Shown piece by piece: positions 4,490 to 12,420 of a stretch of DNA of 12,420 nucleotides. Position 1 is the stretch's first letter. The number at the start of each line of letters is the position of its first letter. The position numbers and the translations under genes were made by a program. The notes beneath the pieces were generated by a model. The model made no database searches. It was not told where the DNA came from and saw only the letters and a program-made list of their open reading frames with translations. The DNA is taken from the NCBI GenBank assembly GCA_002393575.1, contig DGSN01000018.1, forward strand, positions 1 to 12,420. The letters run 5' to 3'. Source of the stretch: Prevotellaceae bacterium UBA4361 (GTDB lineage: Bacteria > Bacteroidota > Bacteroidia > Bacteroidales > Bacteroidaceae).

Positions 4490-7400
4490 TTACTTCACGA
4501 TGACTTTCTTGCCATTCACGATGTAGATGCCTGGACGGGTGATGGTGCTGATGCGCTGGCCAGAGAGGGTGAAGCGTGATGCGGAGCGTGAAGCGTTGCT
4601 TTCGCTTACCTGTTCAATGGCAGTTGGTGTGTCCTGACCGAGGTAGTAGAGATGGAAGTTGTCGAAGATGGTCCAGTCGGCAGAGATGGTGGTGTCCTTG
4701 CGGATGCCGAGCTTTGCGTCCTGTGTGCCATCGAGGTAGAAGTCAACGGTATTGCCGTCGGCGTTCAAGCCTTTCTGGTCGAAGAGGATGTTGGCTGCTT
4801 CCATCGTGTTGGCGTAGTAGAGTACGTCTTCTGCTTCGATGGTCTCGTCGGTTGCGTTAGGGCTCCAATAGCCGTTGAACTGTTCGCCCTTGACTACGAA
4901 GTCTGCCCACGACTGGATGTCGCTCTGCATTTCGTTGGCGTAGAGCTTGGCGTTGAGCACGTTGGTTGGTTCGCCTGTTTCTTCGTCGAGGGTGGTTGAG
5001 TTGGCGTAGGCTGTTTCGCATGAACCGTCACGATAGAAGCCTTGTACGGCAAAGCGATAGAATCCTGCTGGGAGTCCGCTGACGAGCTGGTAGATGTTGA
5101 ACGTGGTGTTGTAGAACTCGCACTCGGAGTAGTAGTTGCCTGGTGTGCCGTTGGCAACGGTCCATCCTGCGTAGCTGTCGCCTGTGAAGCTTGGGTTGAC
5201 GAGGAAGGCTGTGATGTCGAGTGGGTTGTCTTCGCCGGCTACCTTGTCGGTGATGGATGCTTTCATCATGTCGGTGAGTTCGTCCTGAAGTGCTTTCACT
5301 GCGTCGGCATCAGGAGTGGAAGCGGTGAAGACGGCGATGTGGTCGTTGAGTTTTGCATTGACAGATTCGGTGTTCCATGCCTGTGCTGCTTCGGCAACGA
5401 CGGTGTAGGCACGATAGGTGTCGATGAGGGACTGGAAGCCTGGGATGGCAGCCACGGTGGTGGTGTCGGCTTCGAGTGCGTTGGCGATGCTGCGGCTCAC
5501 GCTGCTGAGTGCTGCTGCGGCTGCACCGGTCTTGCCAATGATTTCTTCGTTGAAGCTCTCGAAGGATGCTACGAAGTTGTTCTCTGTCGTTGCCACGCCT
5601 TGTGTCTTGTCGATGAGGTCGGTGAGAAGAGCGATGGCGTTGTAGGTGTCGTTGTTGGCGATGATGCTTTCAACGGCTGCGTTGGTGGCAGCTATGTCGC
5701 CCTTGAAAGTGAGGGTAGAGACGAGTTCGGCAATGTCTTCCTTCTTGGACTGGAGGTCAGCTGTGAGGTCGATGTCGGTGCCGTAGTAGGTGAGCTGGAA
5801 GTTGGTGACACAGAACCAGCCGAGGTAGGCTTGCCCAATGGTGGTGGAGGCTGCTCCGATGGTGAGCTTTCCGTCTTCGCCTACAAGAATCTTGTCGGTG
5901 GCGAGGGTGGTCCAGAGCTGGCTGTCCCAACCTTGGTTGTCGAGCACGGTAGATGACTTGGTCACGCCGTTGGCTGTGGCGTAGGTGTGCTGGGTGGTTG
6001 GCGCTGCGTTGGTAATCCAGTCGGCAGAAACGCTGTAGTAGCCAGCAGGGAGTCCTGTGAGGTCTTGGTGAACGTCGAGGGTGCCGACGTTGGTCTTGTT
6101 GTGCCAGTTGTTCCATGTGATGCGTCCTTCGGTCCAGTTGACACGTGCGTCATCGACCACGAAGGAGTTGCCGTTCACCCATCCTGTTGAGTTGGCATCA
6201 GAAGGGGTGGTGTTGGAGGCGTAGGCATGGTCGGTTTCGTAAGGGAAGCTGTAGGAACCGTCTTCGTTCTGGGTTGGTTCAGCGTCAGGGTTGCAGAACC
6301 AAGGATGGAGTACGAGGGCTGTGACGTTGATGCCTGTGCCGTCGGCAGGAAGTGGCTGCGAAGTGACGTAGATGCCCTTTGCTGTGGCAACGGCTGCGTT
6401 GGCTGCATCGGCTTCGGCTGCGGAGGTAGGATTGTCGAGCATGGCAAGAGCTGCGTCGAGTGCTGCGGTGTAGGTGTCCTTGCCTGGGTAGTTGGAGATT
6501 TCGGCATATTCCTTCTCGGCTGCGATGTTTGCCTTCGCTGCGTTGCAGGTTGCTACAATCTGCTTGATTTCTTCGATGCGAGCCATGATGTTGGCAGCAC
6601 CTGTGTTGTAGCCTTCGATGCTTGGGTTTTCGTCGAGTTCATCGGCAATGCCTGTGGCGTAGGTTTCGAGTCCTTCGAAGAGTGTTTCATATTCTTCGAG
6701 TTCGCCGAGGAATTCTTCGTATTCGTCCATGACGTTGATGAATTCGTTCTGAGCCAGTGCCAGGCGCACGTCGTCATCCACTTCTCCGCTCTTGATTTTC
6801 ATGACGAGCTGTTGCTGCTCCTCGTTGAGCGGACCTGCATAGATGGTGAAGTCGTCGTAGGCGAAGGCTGGGTCGGGGTCTGCCCATGTCCACTGTGCTA
6901 CGCCACCGAGGTAGAGGTCGGAGTATCCGCCGAGGTGCTTGAAGAAGTGGGATGCAGAGCCGTCGCTGTAGAAGTCAGCCTTGCAGTTCCACTGGTTGAA
7001 GAGCTGTGCATCGACGTAGATGCTGGCGGTGTTGTCTTTCTGCGAGAGGACAAGCGCCACGTAGTGCCAGTTGTCGTTGAAGTCGGTAGGCACGAGGGCG
7101 ATGGAGTCGTTACCTTCGCTGTCTTTCACGATTTGCTCTTCGGTATGCTGTGCGAGCCAGTCGATGTTGATGGTGTTGGTGCCATTGACGTTTTCGGCGT
7201 CGCCGAAGTCATCCCAACGGTCTGCCCAGTCGTTGATTTGGAGCCATCCTCGTGTGTTCTGTGCCCACATTGGTCCGTTCCATCCGTCGGCAGAGGTGAG
7301 ACCTCGGTTGCCTGCTGTGTAGAAGGTGTAGAGCACGGAATAGAAGTAACTGATGTTTGGAAACTGGGTGTTTGCCACGGTTGGGTTCACCCAGAATCCG

Positions 7401-7699
7401 ATGGAGATGGCATCGGTGGCTTTCTCGCCAGCTTTCTTCAAACCGTCGGTTTCGACGCGGAGATAGTTGGTTGCTTTGGTGGCAACGGCTGCATTCGGTG
7501 CGTTCTGGTAGTAAGTACCGAAGTTGGGGTCAGTGGATTGGCGCAGTTCGCCATCGCCCACTTGTGTTCCGTTGATGTCTGCCACGGTGGTTGCTCCCTC
7601 GAAGTCGAGCGTATAGACGGCACGAGGAAGTGTTGTTTGTGCTTGGATTGCTGCTGAGCAAACCATAGCGAGAATGAATGAATAGGTTTTCTTCATCAT
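4490..7699 (-). CDS. Secreted multidomain protein with LamG-like domain and sorting tail
   Basis: A 1069-residue protein with a signal peptide (MMKKT start, cleavage after IQA at about residue 20). Domains, by eye: a LamG/concanavalin-like beta-sandwich (about 25-292, including WHYVALVLS and YVDAQLF segments typical of LamG); an acidic helical, coiled-coil-like spacer (about 293-445); beta-sandwich module 1 (about 457-640, with GLPAGYYSVSADW); a second Ala-rich helical spacer (about 641-822); beta-sandwich module 2 (about 826-1021, with GLPAGFYRFAVQGFYR); and a C-terminal tail FTLSGQRI...GIYIVNGKKVIVK like type IX sorting tails. No catalytic residues are recognised. A role in binding glycan or protein at the surface is inferred. 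It starts 27 bp after the stop of the 1317-residue gene on the same strand, so the two are probably co-transcribed. Its GC content is visibly higher than that of the BspA-like gene. Confidence 0.85.
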   Translation of the reverse strand: MMKKTYSFILAMVCSAAIQAQTTLPRAVYTLDFEGATTVADINGTQVGDGELRQSTDPNFGTYYQNAPNAAVATKATNYLRVETDGLKKAGEKATDAISIGFWVNPTVANTQFPNISYFYSVLYTFYTAGNRGLTSADGWNGPMWAQNTRGWLQINDWADRWDDFGDAENVNGTNTINIDWLAQHTEEQIVKDSEGNDSIALVPTDFNDNWHYVALVLSQKDNTASIYVDAQLFNQWNCKADFYSDGSASHFFKHLGGYSDLYLGGVAQWTWADPDPAFAYDDFTIYAGPLNEEQQQLVMKIKSGEVDDDVRLALAQNEFINVMDEYEEFLGELEEYETLFEGLETYATGIADELDENPSIEGYNTGAANIMARIEEIKQIVATCNAAKANIAAEKEYAEISNYPGKDTYTAALDAALAMLDNPTSAAEADAANAAVATAKGIYVTSQPLPADGTGINVTALVLHPWFCNPDAEPTQNEDGSYSFPYETDHAYASNTTPSDANSTGWVNGNSFVVDDARVNWTEGRITWNNWHNKTNVGTLDVHQDLTGLPAGYYSVSADWITNAAPTTQHTYATANGVTKSSTVLDNQGWDSQLWTTLATDKILVGEDGKLTIGAASTTIGQAYLGWFCVTNFQLTYYGTDIDLTADLQSKKEDIAELVSTLTFKGDIAATNAAVESIIANNDTYNAIALLTDLIDKTQGVATTENNFVASFESFNEEIIGKTGAAAAALSSVSRSIANALEADTTTVAAIPGFQSLIDTYRAYTVVAEAAQAWNTESVNAKLNDHIAVFTASTPDADAVKALQDELTDMMKASITDKVAGEDNPLDITAFLVNPSFTGDSYAGWTVANGTPGNYYSECEFYNTTFNIYQLVSGLPAGFYRFAVQGFYRDGSCETAYANSTTLDEETGEPTNVLNAKLYANEMQSDIQSWADFVVKGEQFNGYWSPNATDETIEAEDVLYYANTMEAANILFDQKGLNADGNTVDFYLDGTQDAKLGIRKDTTISADWTIFDNFHLYYLGQDTPTAIEQVSESNASRSASRFTLSGQRISTITRPGIYIVNGKKVIVK

Positions 7700-7726
7700 T
7701 ATAATTTGATTAGAAGTTAGAAAAAA

Positions 7727-10700
7727 TTACTTATAGTTGGAGAAAAGTTCTTTCTTTTCCATCATTTCGATGATAGAGTTTTCGAGGTCTGTTCGCTTCA
7801 CGATTTCGTTATTCTTCCAGAAGGTAGGGTCGTAGGTGGTTGTGTCGATTTGCTTGCGCAGATTGTCGTGGATGTAGATGAACTTGTTCTGCTTCTCTTT
7901 GAGTCTGCCTGTGTTGAAGAGCATGGATGAGAACTGGTAGGGAAGTCCATCGTACATGGCAGTGGCATCGACAACGACCGACTGCACTTCGGTGAATTTG
8001 CGGTTGCGCGTGTAGCTGATGTCGAAATGTGCAAGGATTGGGAATCTTTTCCAGCTGGCATCGCGCACTTGCAGATTGTGGACAGTGCCTTCGTAGCGTT
8101 CGAGTGTGCGCGAAAGGGTGGAAACGTAGAGTGTAGCTTCGATGATGGTAGCCGTGATGTTTGGCTTGGGAACGAAGTGGATTTTATAGTGGGTAGGTTT
8201 TCCTGTGGTTGGACTGGACAGCGTTTCGTAACTGATGTCGTAGAAATCCTTGTATCTGTTGTTGAGCGGTTCAATGGCCTTTGCGCCATTTCCTCTCACA
8301 GGCAGTTCGGTGAGGAACTGGAAGTTGTTGACATTGGTGTAAGAGCCTAAGGAGTCGTGGTCAATGTAGGCGTAGCGACCGCTGACGATGCCGAGGTTGC
8401 GGATGGAGAAGTTGGAGTTTGCATTGAAGAATGCCTCGGTGTATTCAGTGCAGTTGTCAAGCACGTTGGTGGTTTGCCGATAATAGAAACGCGAGCTCTT
8501 GTTCTTCTTTGATTTGTATTCCTTGTCGTAGCTGGCAATGAGCTGACGGATGATGTGGTCAACAGGTTCCACCACTACTTCGCTCAGCATGTTCTCGGCT
8601 GGACTGAGGGCGAGGACAGGCATGATGGAGTCGGAGGCGAGGGTGAGTTCGTTGGCTGACACGGCAAGCGTTTCGTAGCCAACGAAGGAAACGCGGATTT
8701 GGTCACTGCGACGTGCGGTGACAACAAATTGTCCGTCGAGGTTGGTCATGGTTCCGTTTTCGGCATCCACATAGACGTGGGCATGAGGAATGCGCTCGCG
8801 AGTGTTCTTGTCAATTACGATGGCTTGCACGTTGACAGGTTGGTTGGCATCGGGAATGTCAGGGGCATTGGCACCTGCCTTTCCTTCCAATTCATCTGCC
8901 TTGATTTCTTCCAGCTTGTAGGCAGCGTGCGTCTTGTCGTAGGCAATGAATCCACCTTCGTGGCCAATGCCTTCGGCTGATACGAAGATGTGCTTGCAAG
9001 AGGAGTTGTTGAAGAATTCCACGGTGGCACGTCCTGTCACGTCGGTTTGCAGGTTGGGTGCCCAGTAGAGTGTTCGGCGGAAGTCTTCCATCGGAGGCAT
9101 ATTGGTGTAGTCCTCCATTTCAAACTTCGATGGGATGCTGTAGCCGTAGAAATGGGTGATGCGTCTGCCTTTATTGCTCTCGGTGGAGTAGGTAGGGTAA
9201 GGGAATATCCATACTTGGTATTCGTTGGTTGCTGGATGGTGACAGATGTAGATGGATTTTACTTCGTCGAGGTAGATTGGAGAGACATAAGTTTTATTGA
9301 ATGCTTCTGTATTATTTACCATGTACGAAAAATCCTCGGTTGCGTATGGAATAGACAAGTAATTGCCAATGATTTCAGAAACGTTTCTGTTGTTGTAGTA
9401 AACATTTTGAAAAGGTCCACTGCGCCAAATGAGGTGACCTAAGCTGTCAACCAAAGCATGGTTCGTGACTTTGAAGTAAGGATTGACTTTCTCCAAGAAC
9501 TCCTCAATGGTAGGAACGATTTCGCCACGGTCCAACATGCCTTGGACTATGTCTTCCACATCGTAGTAGATTTGTGCAAAGCGTTGTGCGTTGTCTTCGC
9601 CATACCAGCCGATGCCAGGGTCAGTCCAGTAGTTCTTCTTTTTTTTCACCTTGACTGTCTTGGTGATGAACTCTCGCTTTCCCACTTGTATGCGGTAAGG
9701 TTCGTCTTCGTCATCTGTTTCAGTTGCGGAGTCGGATTTTTTTGCTTCGAAAAGATTCGCCTGTGGCACCACGATTTGTTGCGATTCTTCCTTCATGATG
9801 GTTCGGACGGAAGGGCGAAATTGTCGGTCGATGGTGATGGTAAAGGTTTTCAGTTTTCCACCAATGCGGGTTTTCAGGTCCATGTTGTAGTCTCCATACA
9901 CATCCTCATTGAGACCAAAGGCGTAGTTGCCTAAAGAATCGGTGATTGCCTTTCCGCTGAGGCTCTTCTGCTGCTGGAAATTCCATAGGATGGCACTGAT
10001 TTGAACGCTATCGATGGGGTGGTTCTTCATCAACCAAACACTTTGTGAATCGCCGATTCGACCATACACATACTGCTTGTCCTCGATAATCTGATGCTTG
10101 CCCGACATGGGCTGTGGGTCGGTCATCTGTTCCCAATTGTAGCGACGCCATCCTTGCACAAGCATGAGCGTGTCGGCAGCCATGCGGTGCTGGCGGTCGT
10201 CCTTCTCGAAATAGTATTCAGGATGCGCAATGTAGCCTCGGATGTCGCTGCCGAGGAGCATATAGGTGCGGATGTCGCCTTGCTTTCCGTTGTTGAGTGT
10301 GCCTGCATCCATTGCCGAGAAGGAAAGATGGGCGTTAGGAGCTGTGTTGAGATGGAGCCTCACTTTCCCGCATGGTTTCAGCACGGAGTCGGAATCAACA
10401 CTGATGGTGATGTTATTATCTTCGGTGAAAAGAGGACAGATGAAGAAGCGTCGCTCGGCTTGGATGTGCCCATCGGCGGTGAAGACAGTGAACTGGTTGA
10501 CACCAGGCTTCATCTCAGCACGTCGCCAGGCAATGTTCATGTATGGTTCAGCCGTGACGGTGTCGGCAAGGACGATGTTGCCTTCGTTCATCACGACGTA
10601 GCCGAGCTTTCTGCCAACCAGTGCAGGTGAGCATTGCAGGAGAGTGGTGATTTCTGCATCATCGAGTGTGTTCATGCGCACCACGCAGCCTTCGTCTTTC

Positions 10701-11680
10701 ACGGTGGGCAGTTCGAACTCATGCTTCTTGCGGTTGGAGTCGGTGATGATTAACTCCAAGTCGTTAGTATCGGGAATGATTTCGAAGATGCCGCGTCCGT
10801 TCTTGCCCGATGGGGTAATGGCAAGCACATCGCCCTTTTTGTTTGTCACCATGCCAACCACTTTCTGGTGTTCGAGTGTGTTACGGTCGATGACTTCGAA
10901 TGCCACTCGGCTGTGCATACCTTTCACCAAGTCGCCTCCTTCGGGATAGAAATTGACGACGAAGTTTCTGGCTTTGCGTCCTTTCCTTCCCAATCCTTCG
11001 AGGTTTCCCAAGGTGTCCTCCACGTATTCGCGCTCAGGCAGACGGTAACGATAGCTGAGGGTGTCGATGGAAGGATGTGCGTAGTTACCTTCTTTTTCTG
11101 GTTTCTTAAATATAGGAAACACGCGCGAGAAGATGCCCGACAGATAGCTGGTGTCTTCATTTTTCTTGACCTTCTGAAGCCATGACTTGGAGGTGACGAC
11201 TTTCTTGTCCAACTCCTTTGCACTGTCCTTATCCACGGCACCACCTTTTGCCCAGTTGGTCATGTAGCGCGTGTAGGCTCTTACTTCGTAGAACCCCGTG
11301 ACGTAAATCATGTTGTCGAGCTTGATGTCACCATATCCAATGCCATCCTCGATTTTGATGTTGCGTTTCTCAATGATGTTACCGCTTGGGTCCAGCAGTT
11401 CCACATAGACTATCTTGCTCAAGTCGCTGAGTTGTCCGTTGTCGGCACGAACCACGTAGGCTTGGAACCACATCGTTTCGCCCTTGAAGTAGCCCGTGTT
11501 GTCGAAATGAAGATACACTTTCTCCTGCGGAAAGAGTTCGTTGAAGCGCATGGCTCGCTGCATGTAGGAGAAGATACTGTCGTCGGGGGAAGAATACAGC
11601 TGTGTAGCTGCATACACATTGCCTGCCTTCAGCAGAATCAGGCAAACAAAAAGAATCTGTTTCAAAAATGATGGTTTCAT
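7727..11680 (-). CDS. Large secreted MG2/carboxypeptidase-regulatory-like protein
   Basis: A 1317-residue protein with a signal peptide (MKPSFLKQ start, cleavage after VYA at about residue 24). An MG2-like macroglobulin domain at about 50-140 contains EKVYLHFDNTGYFKGETMWF. Further beta-rich segments lie at about 237-320 and 420-460. A degenerate TonB plug-like segment is at about 755-812 (NVYYNNRNVSE, then LDEVKSIYI). A macroglobulin-like strand pair is at about 870-915 (NLQTDVTGRATVEFF). A carboxypeptidase-regulatory-like domain is at about 947-1025 (IPHAHVYVD, NLDGQFVV, VSFVGYETL). The last 280 or so residues resemble the region after such domains in DUF5686-type proteins. There is no C-terminal beta-barrel and no CxEQ thioester motif, so it is neither a TonB receptor nor a classical alpha-2-macroglobulin. 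Periplasmic or outer-membrane location is inferred and function is unknown. No clear TAnnTTTG promoter precedes it. Confidence 0.85.
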   Translation of the reverse strand: MKPSFLKQILFVCLILLKAGNVYAATQLYSSPDDSIFSYMQRAMRFNELFPQEKVYLHFDNTGYFKGETMWFQAYVVRADNGQLSDLSKIVYVELLDPSGNIIEKRNIKIEDGIGYGDIKLDNMIYVTGFYEVRAYTRYMTNWAKGGAVDKDSAKELDKKVVTSKSWLQKVKKNEDTSYLSGIFSRVFPIFKKPEKEGNYAHPSIDTLSYRYRLPEREYVEDTLGNLEGLGRKGRKARNFVVNFYPEGGDLVKGMHSRVAFEVIDRNTLEHQKVVGMVTNKKGDVLAITPSGKNGRGIFEIIPDTNDLELIITDSNRKKHEFELPTVKDEGCVVRMNTLDDAEITTLLQCSPALVGRKLGYVVMNEGNIVLADTVTAEPYMNIAWRRAEMKPGVNQFTVFTADGHIQAERRFFICPLFTEDNNITISVDSDSVLKPCGKVRLHLNTAPNAHLSFSAMDAGTLNNGKQGDIRTYMLLGSDIRGYIAHPEYYFEKDDRQHRMAADTLMLVQGWRRYNWEQMTDPQPMSGKHQIIEDKQYVYGRIGDSQSVWLMKNHPIDSVQISAILWNFQQQKSLSGKAITDSLGNYAFGLNEDVYGDYNMDLKTRIGGKLKTFTITIDRQFRPSVRTIMKEESQQIVVPQANLFEAKKSDSATETDDEDEPYRIQVGKREFITKTVKVKKKKNYWTDPGIGWYGEDNAQRFAQIYYDVEDIVQGMLDRGEIVPTIEEFLEKVNPYFKVTNHALVDSLGHLIWRSGPFQNVYYNNRNVSEIIGNYLSIPYATEDFSYMVNNTEAFNKTYVSPIYLDEVKSIYICHHPATNEYQVWIFPYPTYSTESNKGRRITHFYGYSIPSKFEMEDYTNMPPMEDFRRTLYWAPNLQTDVTGRATVEFFNNSSCKHIFVSAEGIGHEGGFIAYDKTHAAYKLEEIKADELEGKAGANAPDIPDANQPVNVQAIVIDKNTRERIPHAHVYVDAENGTMTNLDGQFVVTARRSDQIRVSFVGYETLAVSANELTLASDSIMPVLALSPAENMLSEVVVEPVDHIIRQLIASYDKEYKSKKNKSSRFYYRQTTNVLDNCTEYTEAFFNANSNFSIRNLGIVSGRYAYIDHDSLGSYTNVNNFQFLTELPVRGNGAKAIEPLNNRYKDFYDISYETLSSPTTGKPTHYKIHFVPKPNITATIIEATLYVSTLSRTLERYEGTVHNLQVRDASWKRFPILAHFDISYTRNRKFTEVQSVVVDATAMYDGLPYQFSSMLFNTGRLKEKQNKFIYIHDNLRKQIDTTTYDPTFWKNNEIVKRTDLENSIIEMMEKKELFSNYK

Positions 11681-11724
11681 AGTTAATGGTGCTTAGTTAG
11701 GTTAAATGAGCTTTATGATGAAGG

Positions 11725-11743
11725 GCTTCGGCAAAACCGAAGC
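11725..11743. other. Strong hairpin upstream of the 1317-residue gene
   Basis: GCTTCGG (11725-11731) pairs perfectly with CCGAAGC (11737-11743) around a 5-nt loop. No U-run follows on either strand, so it does not look like an intrinsic terminator. It lies 45 bp upstream of the start codon and may be a 5' leader structure or may stabilise an RNA end. Confidence 0.5.
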
Positions 11744-11785
11744 GAACAATGACTGAAAAATCAAGAATGAAAAATGTTGGAAAGC

Positions 11786-11820
11786 AAGAACAGGTAACCC
11801 AATGCGGGCTACCTGTTCTT
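11786..11820 (-). terminator. Terminator hairpin after the iron-sulfur subunit gene
   Basis: AAGAACAGGTA (11786-11796) pairs with TACCTGTTCTT (11810-11820), and CCC/GGG can extend the stem inward. It lies 12 bp downstream of the minus-strand stop codon. A T-rich stretch follows, but only after about 10 nt. It probably ends the respiratory operon. Because no clear promoter for the next gene is visible, some read-through is possible. Confidence 0.7.
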
Positions 11821-11832
11821 TGAATATAGGTG

Positions 11833-12420
11833 TTAGTCCTTGAGCTTAGCCCAAATGAACTCGCGGTTGAGGCGAGCGATGTTGGCGATGGTTTCGCACT
11901 TAGGGCACACTGCCTCGCAAGCGCGGGTGTTGGTGCAGTTGCCAAATCCGAGTTCGTCCATCTTTGCCACCATTGCTTTCGCACGCTTGGCTGCTTCTGG
12001 TCTGCCCTGAGGAAGAAGAGCCAGCTGGCTCACCTTCGAGCTGACGAAGAGCATTGCAGAACCGTTCTTGCAGGCTGCCACGCAAGCACCGCAACCGATG
12101 CAGCTGGCGCAGTCCATTGCCTCGTCTGCATCCTGCTTAGGAATGAGGATGGCATTGGCATCCTGAGGAGCACCTGTGCGAACGGAAACGTAACCACCTG
12201 CCTGCATGATCTTGTCGAATGCTGTGCGGTCCACCATGCAGTCCTTGATGACAGGGAAACCTGCTGAGCGCCAAGGCTCTACGGTAATCACGTCGCCGTC
12301 TTTGAAGCGGCGCATGTAGAGCTGGCAAGTGGTAGCACCGCGCTCGGTCTTGCCGTGTGGAGTACCGTTGATGTAGAGCGAGCACATACCGCAAATACCC
12401 TCGCGGCAGTCGTGGTCGAA
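11833..12420 (-). CDS. Succinate dehydrogenase/fumarate reductase iron-sulfur subunit (C-terminal part)
   Basis: The last 195 residues of the iron-sulfur subunit of complex II, which passes electrons between the flavoprotein subunit and membrane quinone; in anaerobic Bacteroidales it acts mainly as fumarate reductase. The reading frame is open to the window edge and begins FDHDCREGICGMC, the [2Fe-2S] motif (fragment Cys 5, 10, 13, probably 32). CASCIGCGACVAAC (Cys 104-117) and CTNTRACEAVCPK (Cys 162, 168, 172) supply ligands for the [4Fe-4S] and [3Fe-4S] clusters. The family is about 250 residues long, so roughly 55 residues lie beyond the edge. The ATG at 12387 is internal, not the start. 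In Bacteroidetes the order is usually cytochrome b, flavoprotein, iron-sulfur subunit, so the other subunits are expected to the right. The sdhB/frdB symbol is left open because direction cannot be told from sequence. Confidence 0.95.
   Translation of the reverse strand, partial: FDHDCREGICGMCSLYINGTPHGKTERGATTCQLYMRRFKDGDVITVEPWRSAGFPVIKDCMVDRTAFDKIMQAGGYVSVRTGAPQDANAILIPKQDADEAMDCASCIGCGACVAACKNGSAMLFVSSKVSQLALLPQGRPEAAKRAKAMVAKMDELGFGNCTNTRACEAVCPKCETIANIARLNREFIWAKLKD

Noticed and set aside
5042..5956. A plus-strand ORF of 304 codons
   Set aside because: It is also antisense to the 1069-residue gene, with the same Val/Cys/Gly-rich low-complexity composition and no signal peptide or known motif.
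6227..7657. A plus-strand ORF of 476 codons
   Set aside because: It lies antisense to the 1069-residue gene, is extremely rich in Val, Cys and Gly, and has no domain pattern. It is a by-product of the codon bias of the real gene.
7727..11680. Annotation as a TonB-dependent receptor
   Set aside because: A plug-like segment is present, but no 22-strand barrel follows. The C-terminal part is soluble-looking, and the N-terminus is MG2-like.
12387..12387. ATG at 12387 as the start of the iron-sulfur subunit
   Set aside because: The frame stays open to the window edge and encodes the [2Fe-2S] motif CREGICG just before this Met, so it is internal.

Overview
The window looks like chromosomal DNA of a Bacteroidales bacterium, most likely Prevotella or a close relative. 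This is inferred from four things: a BspA-like leucine-rich-repeat (LRR_5) surface protein, C-terminal tails resembling type IX secretion signals, promoter-like elements of the Bacteroidetes TAnnTTTG type, and a Bacteroidetes-style succinate dehydrogenase/fumarate reductase iron-sulfur subunit. No rRNA, tRNA, CRISPR array or transposase gene is visible.

Layout. (1) 1-166: hairpins and AATTCG repeats downstream of the first gene. (2) 167-802, minus: a small PorT-like outer-membrane beta-barrel protein with its own promoter at 863-894. (3) 803-1973: about 1.2 kb without an intact gene, and the most unusual part of the window. It holds nested inverted repeats (1041-1100), four plus-strand promoter-like elements, a remnant resembling the start of a DprA/SLOG-type gene (1261-1341), two imperfect direct repeats (1345-1412 and 1538-1604) that each carry a promoter, a candidate small RNA on the opposite strand between them (1431-1517), and a leader of about 365 nt with extensive nested base pairing that runs up to the next start codon. 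(4) 1974-4382, plus: a secreted BspA-like protein of 802 residues. (5) 4410-4453: a hairpin between convergent genes. (6) 4490-11680, minus: a two-gene unit. A 1317-residue secreted protein with a macroglobulin-like MG2 start, a degenerate plug-like segment and a carboxypeptidase-regulatory-like domain is followed 27 bp later by a 1069-residue secreted multidomain protein (LamG-like, two related beta-sandwich modules, helical spacers, sorting tail). (7) 11786-11820: a terminator hairpin. (8) 11833-12420, minus: the C-terminal 195 residues of the succinate dehydrogenase/fumarate reductase iron-sulfur subunit, cut by the window edge.

Apart from the respiratory subunit, every protein has a signal peptide and is predicted to act at the cell envelope or surface. 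The two large minus-strand genes probably work together, but their substrate cannot be read from sequence. The best candidate for something undescribed is the 803-1973 region, above all the structured RNA leader at about 1609-1973 and the small-RNA/direct-repeat cassette just before it. All structures were found by eye; none was folded or searched computationally.
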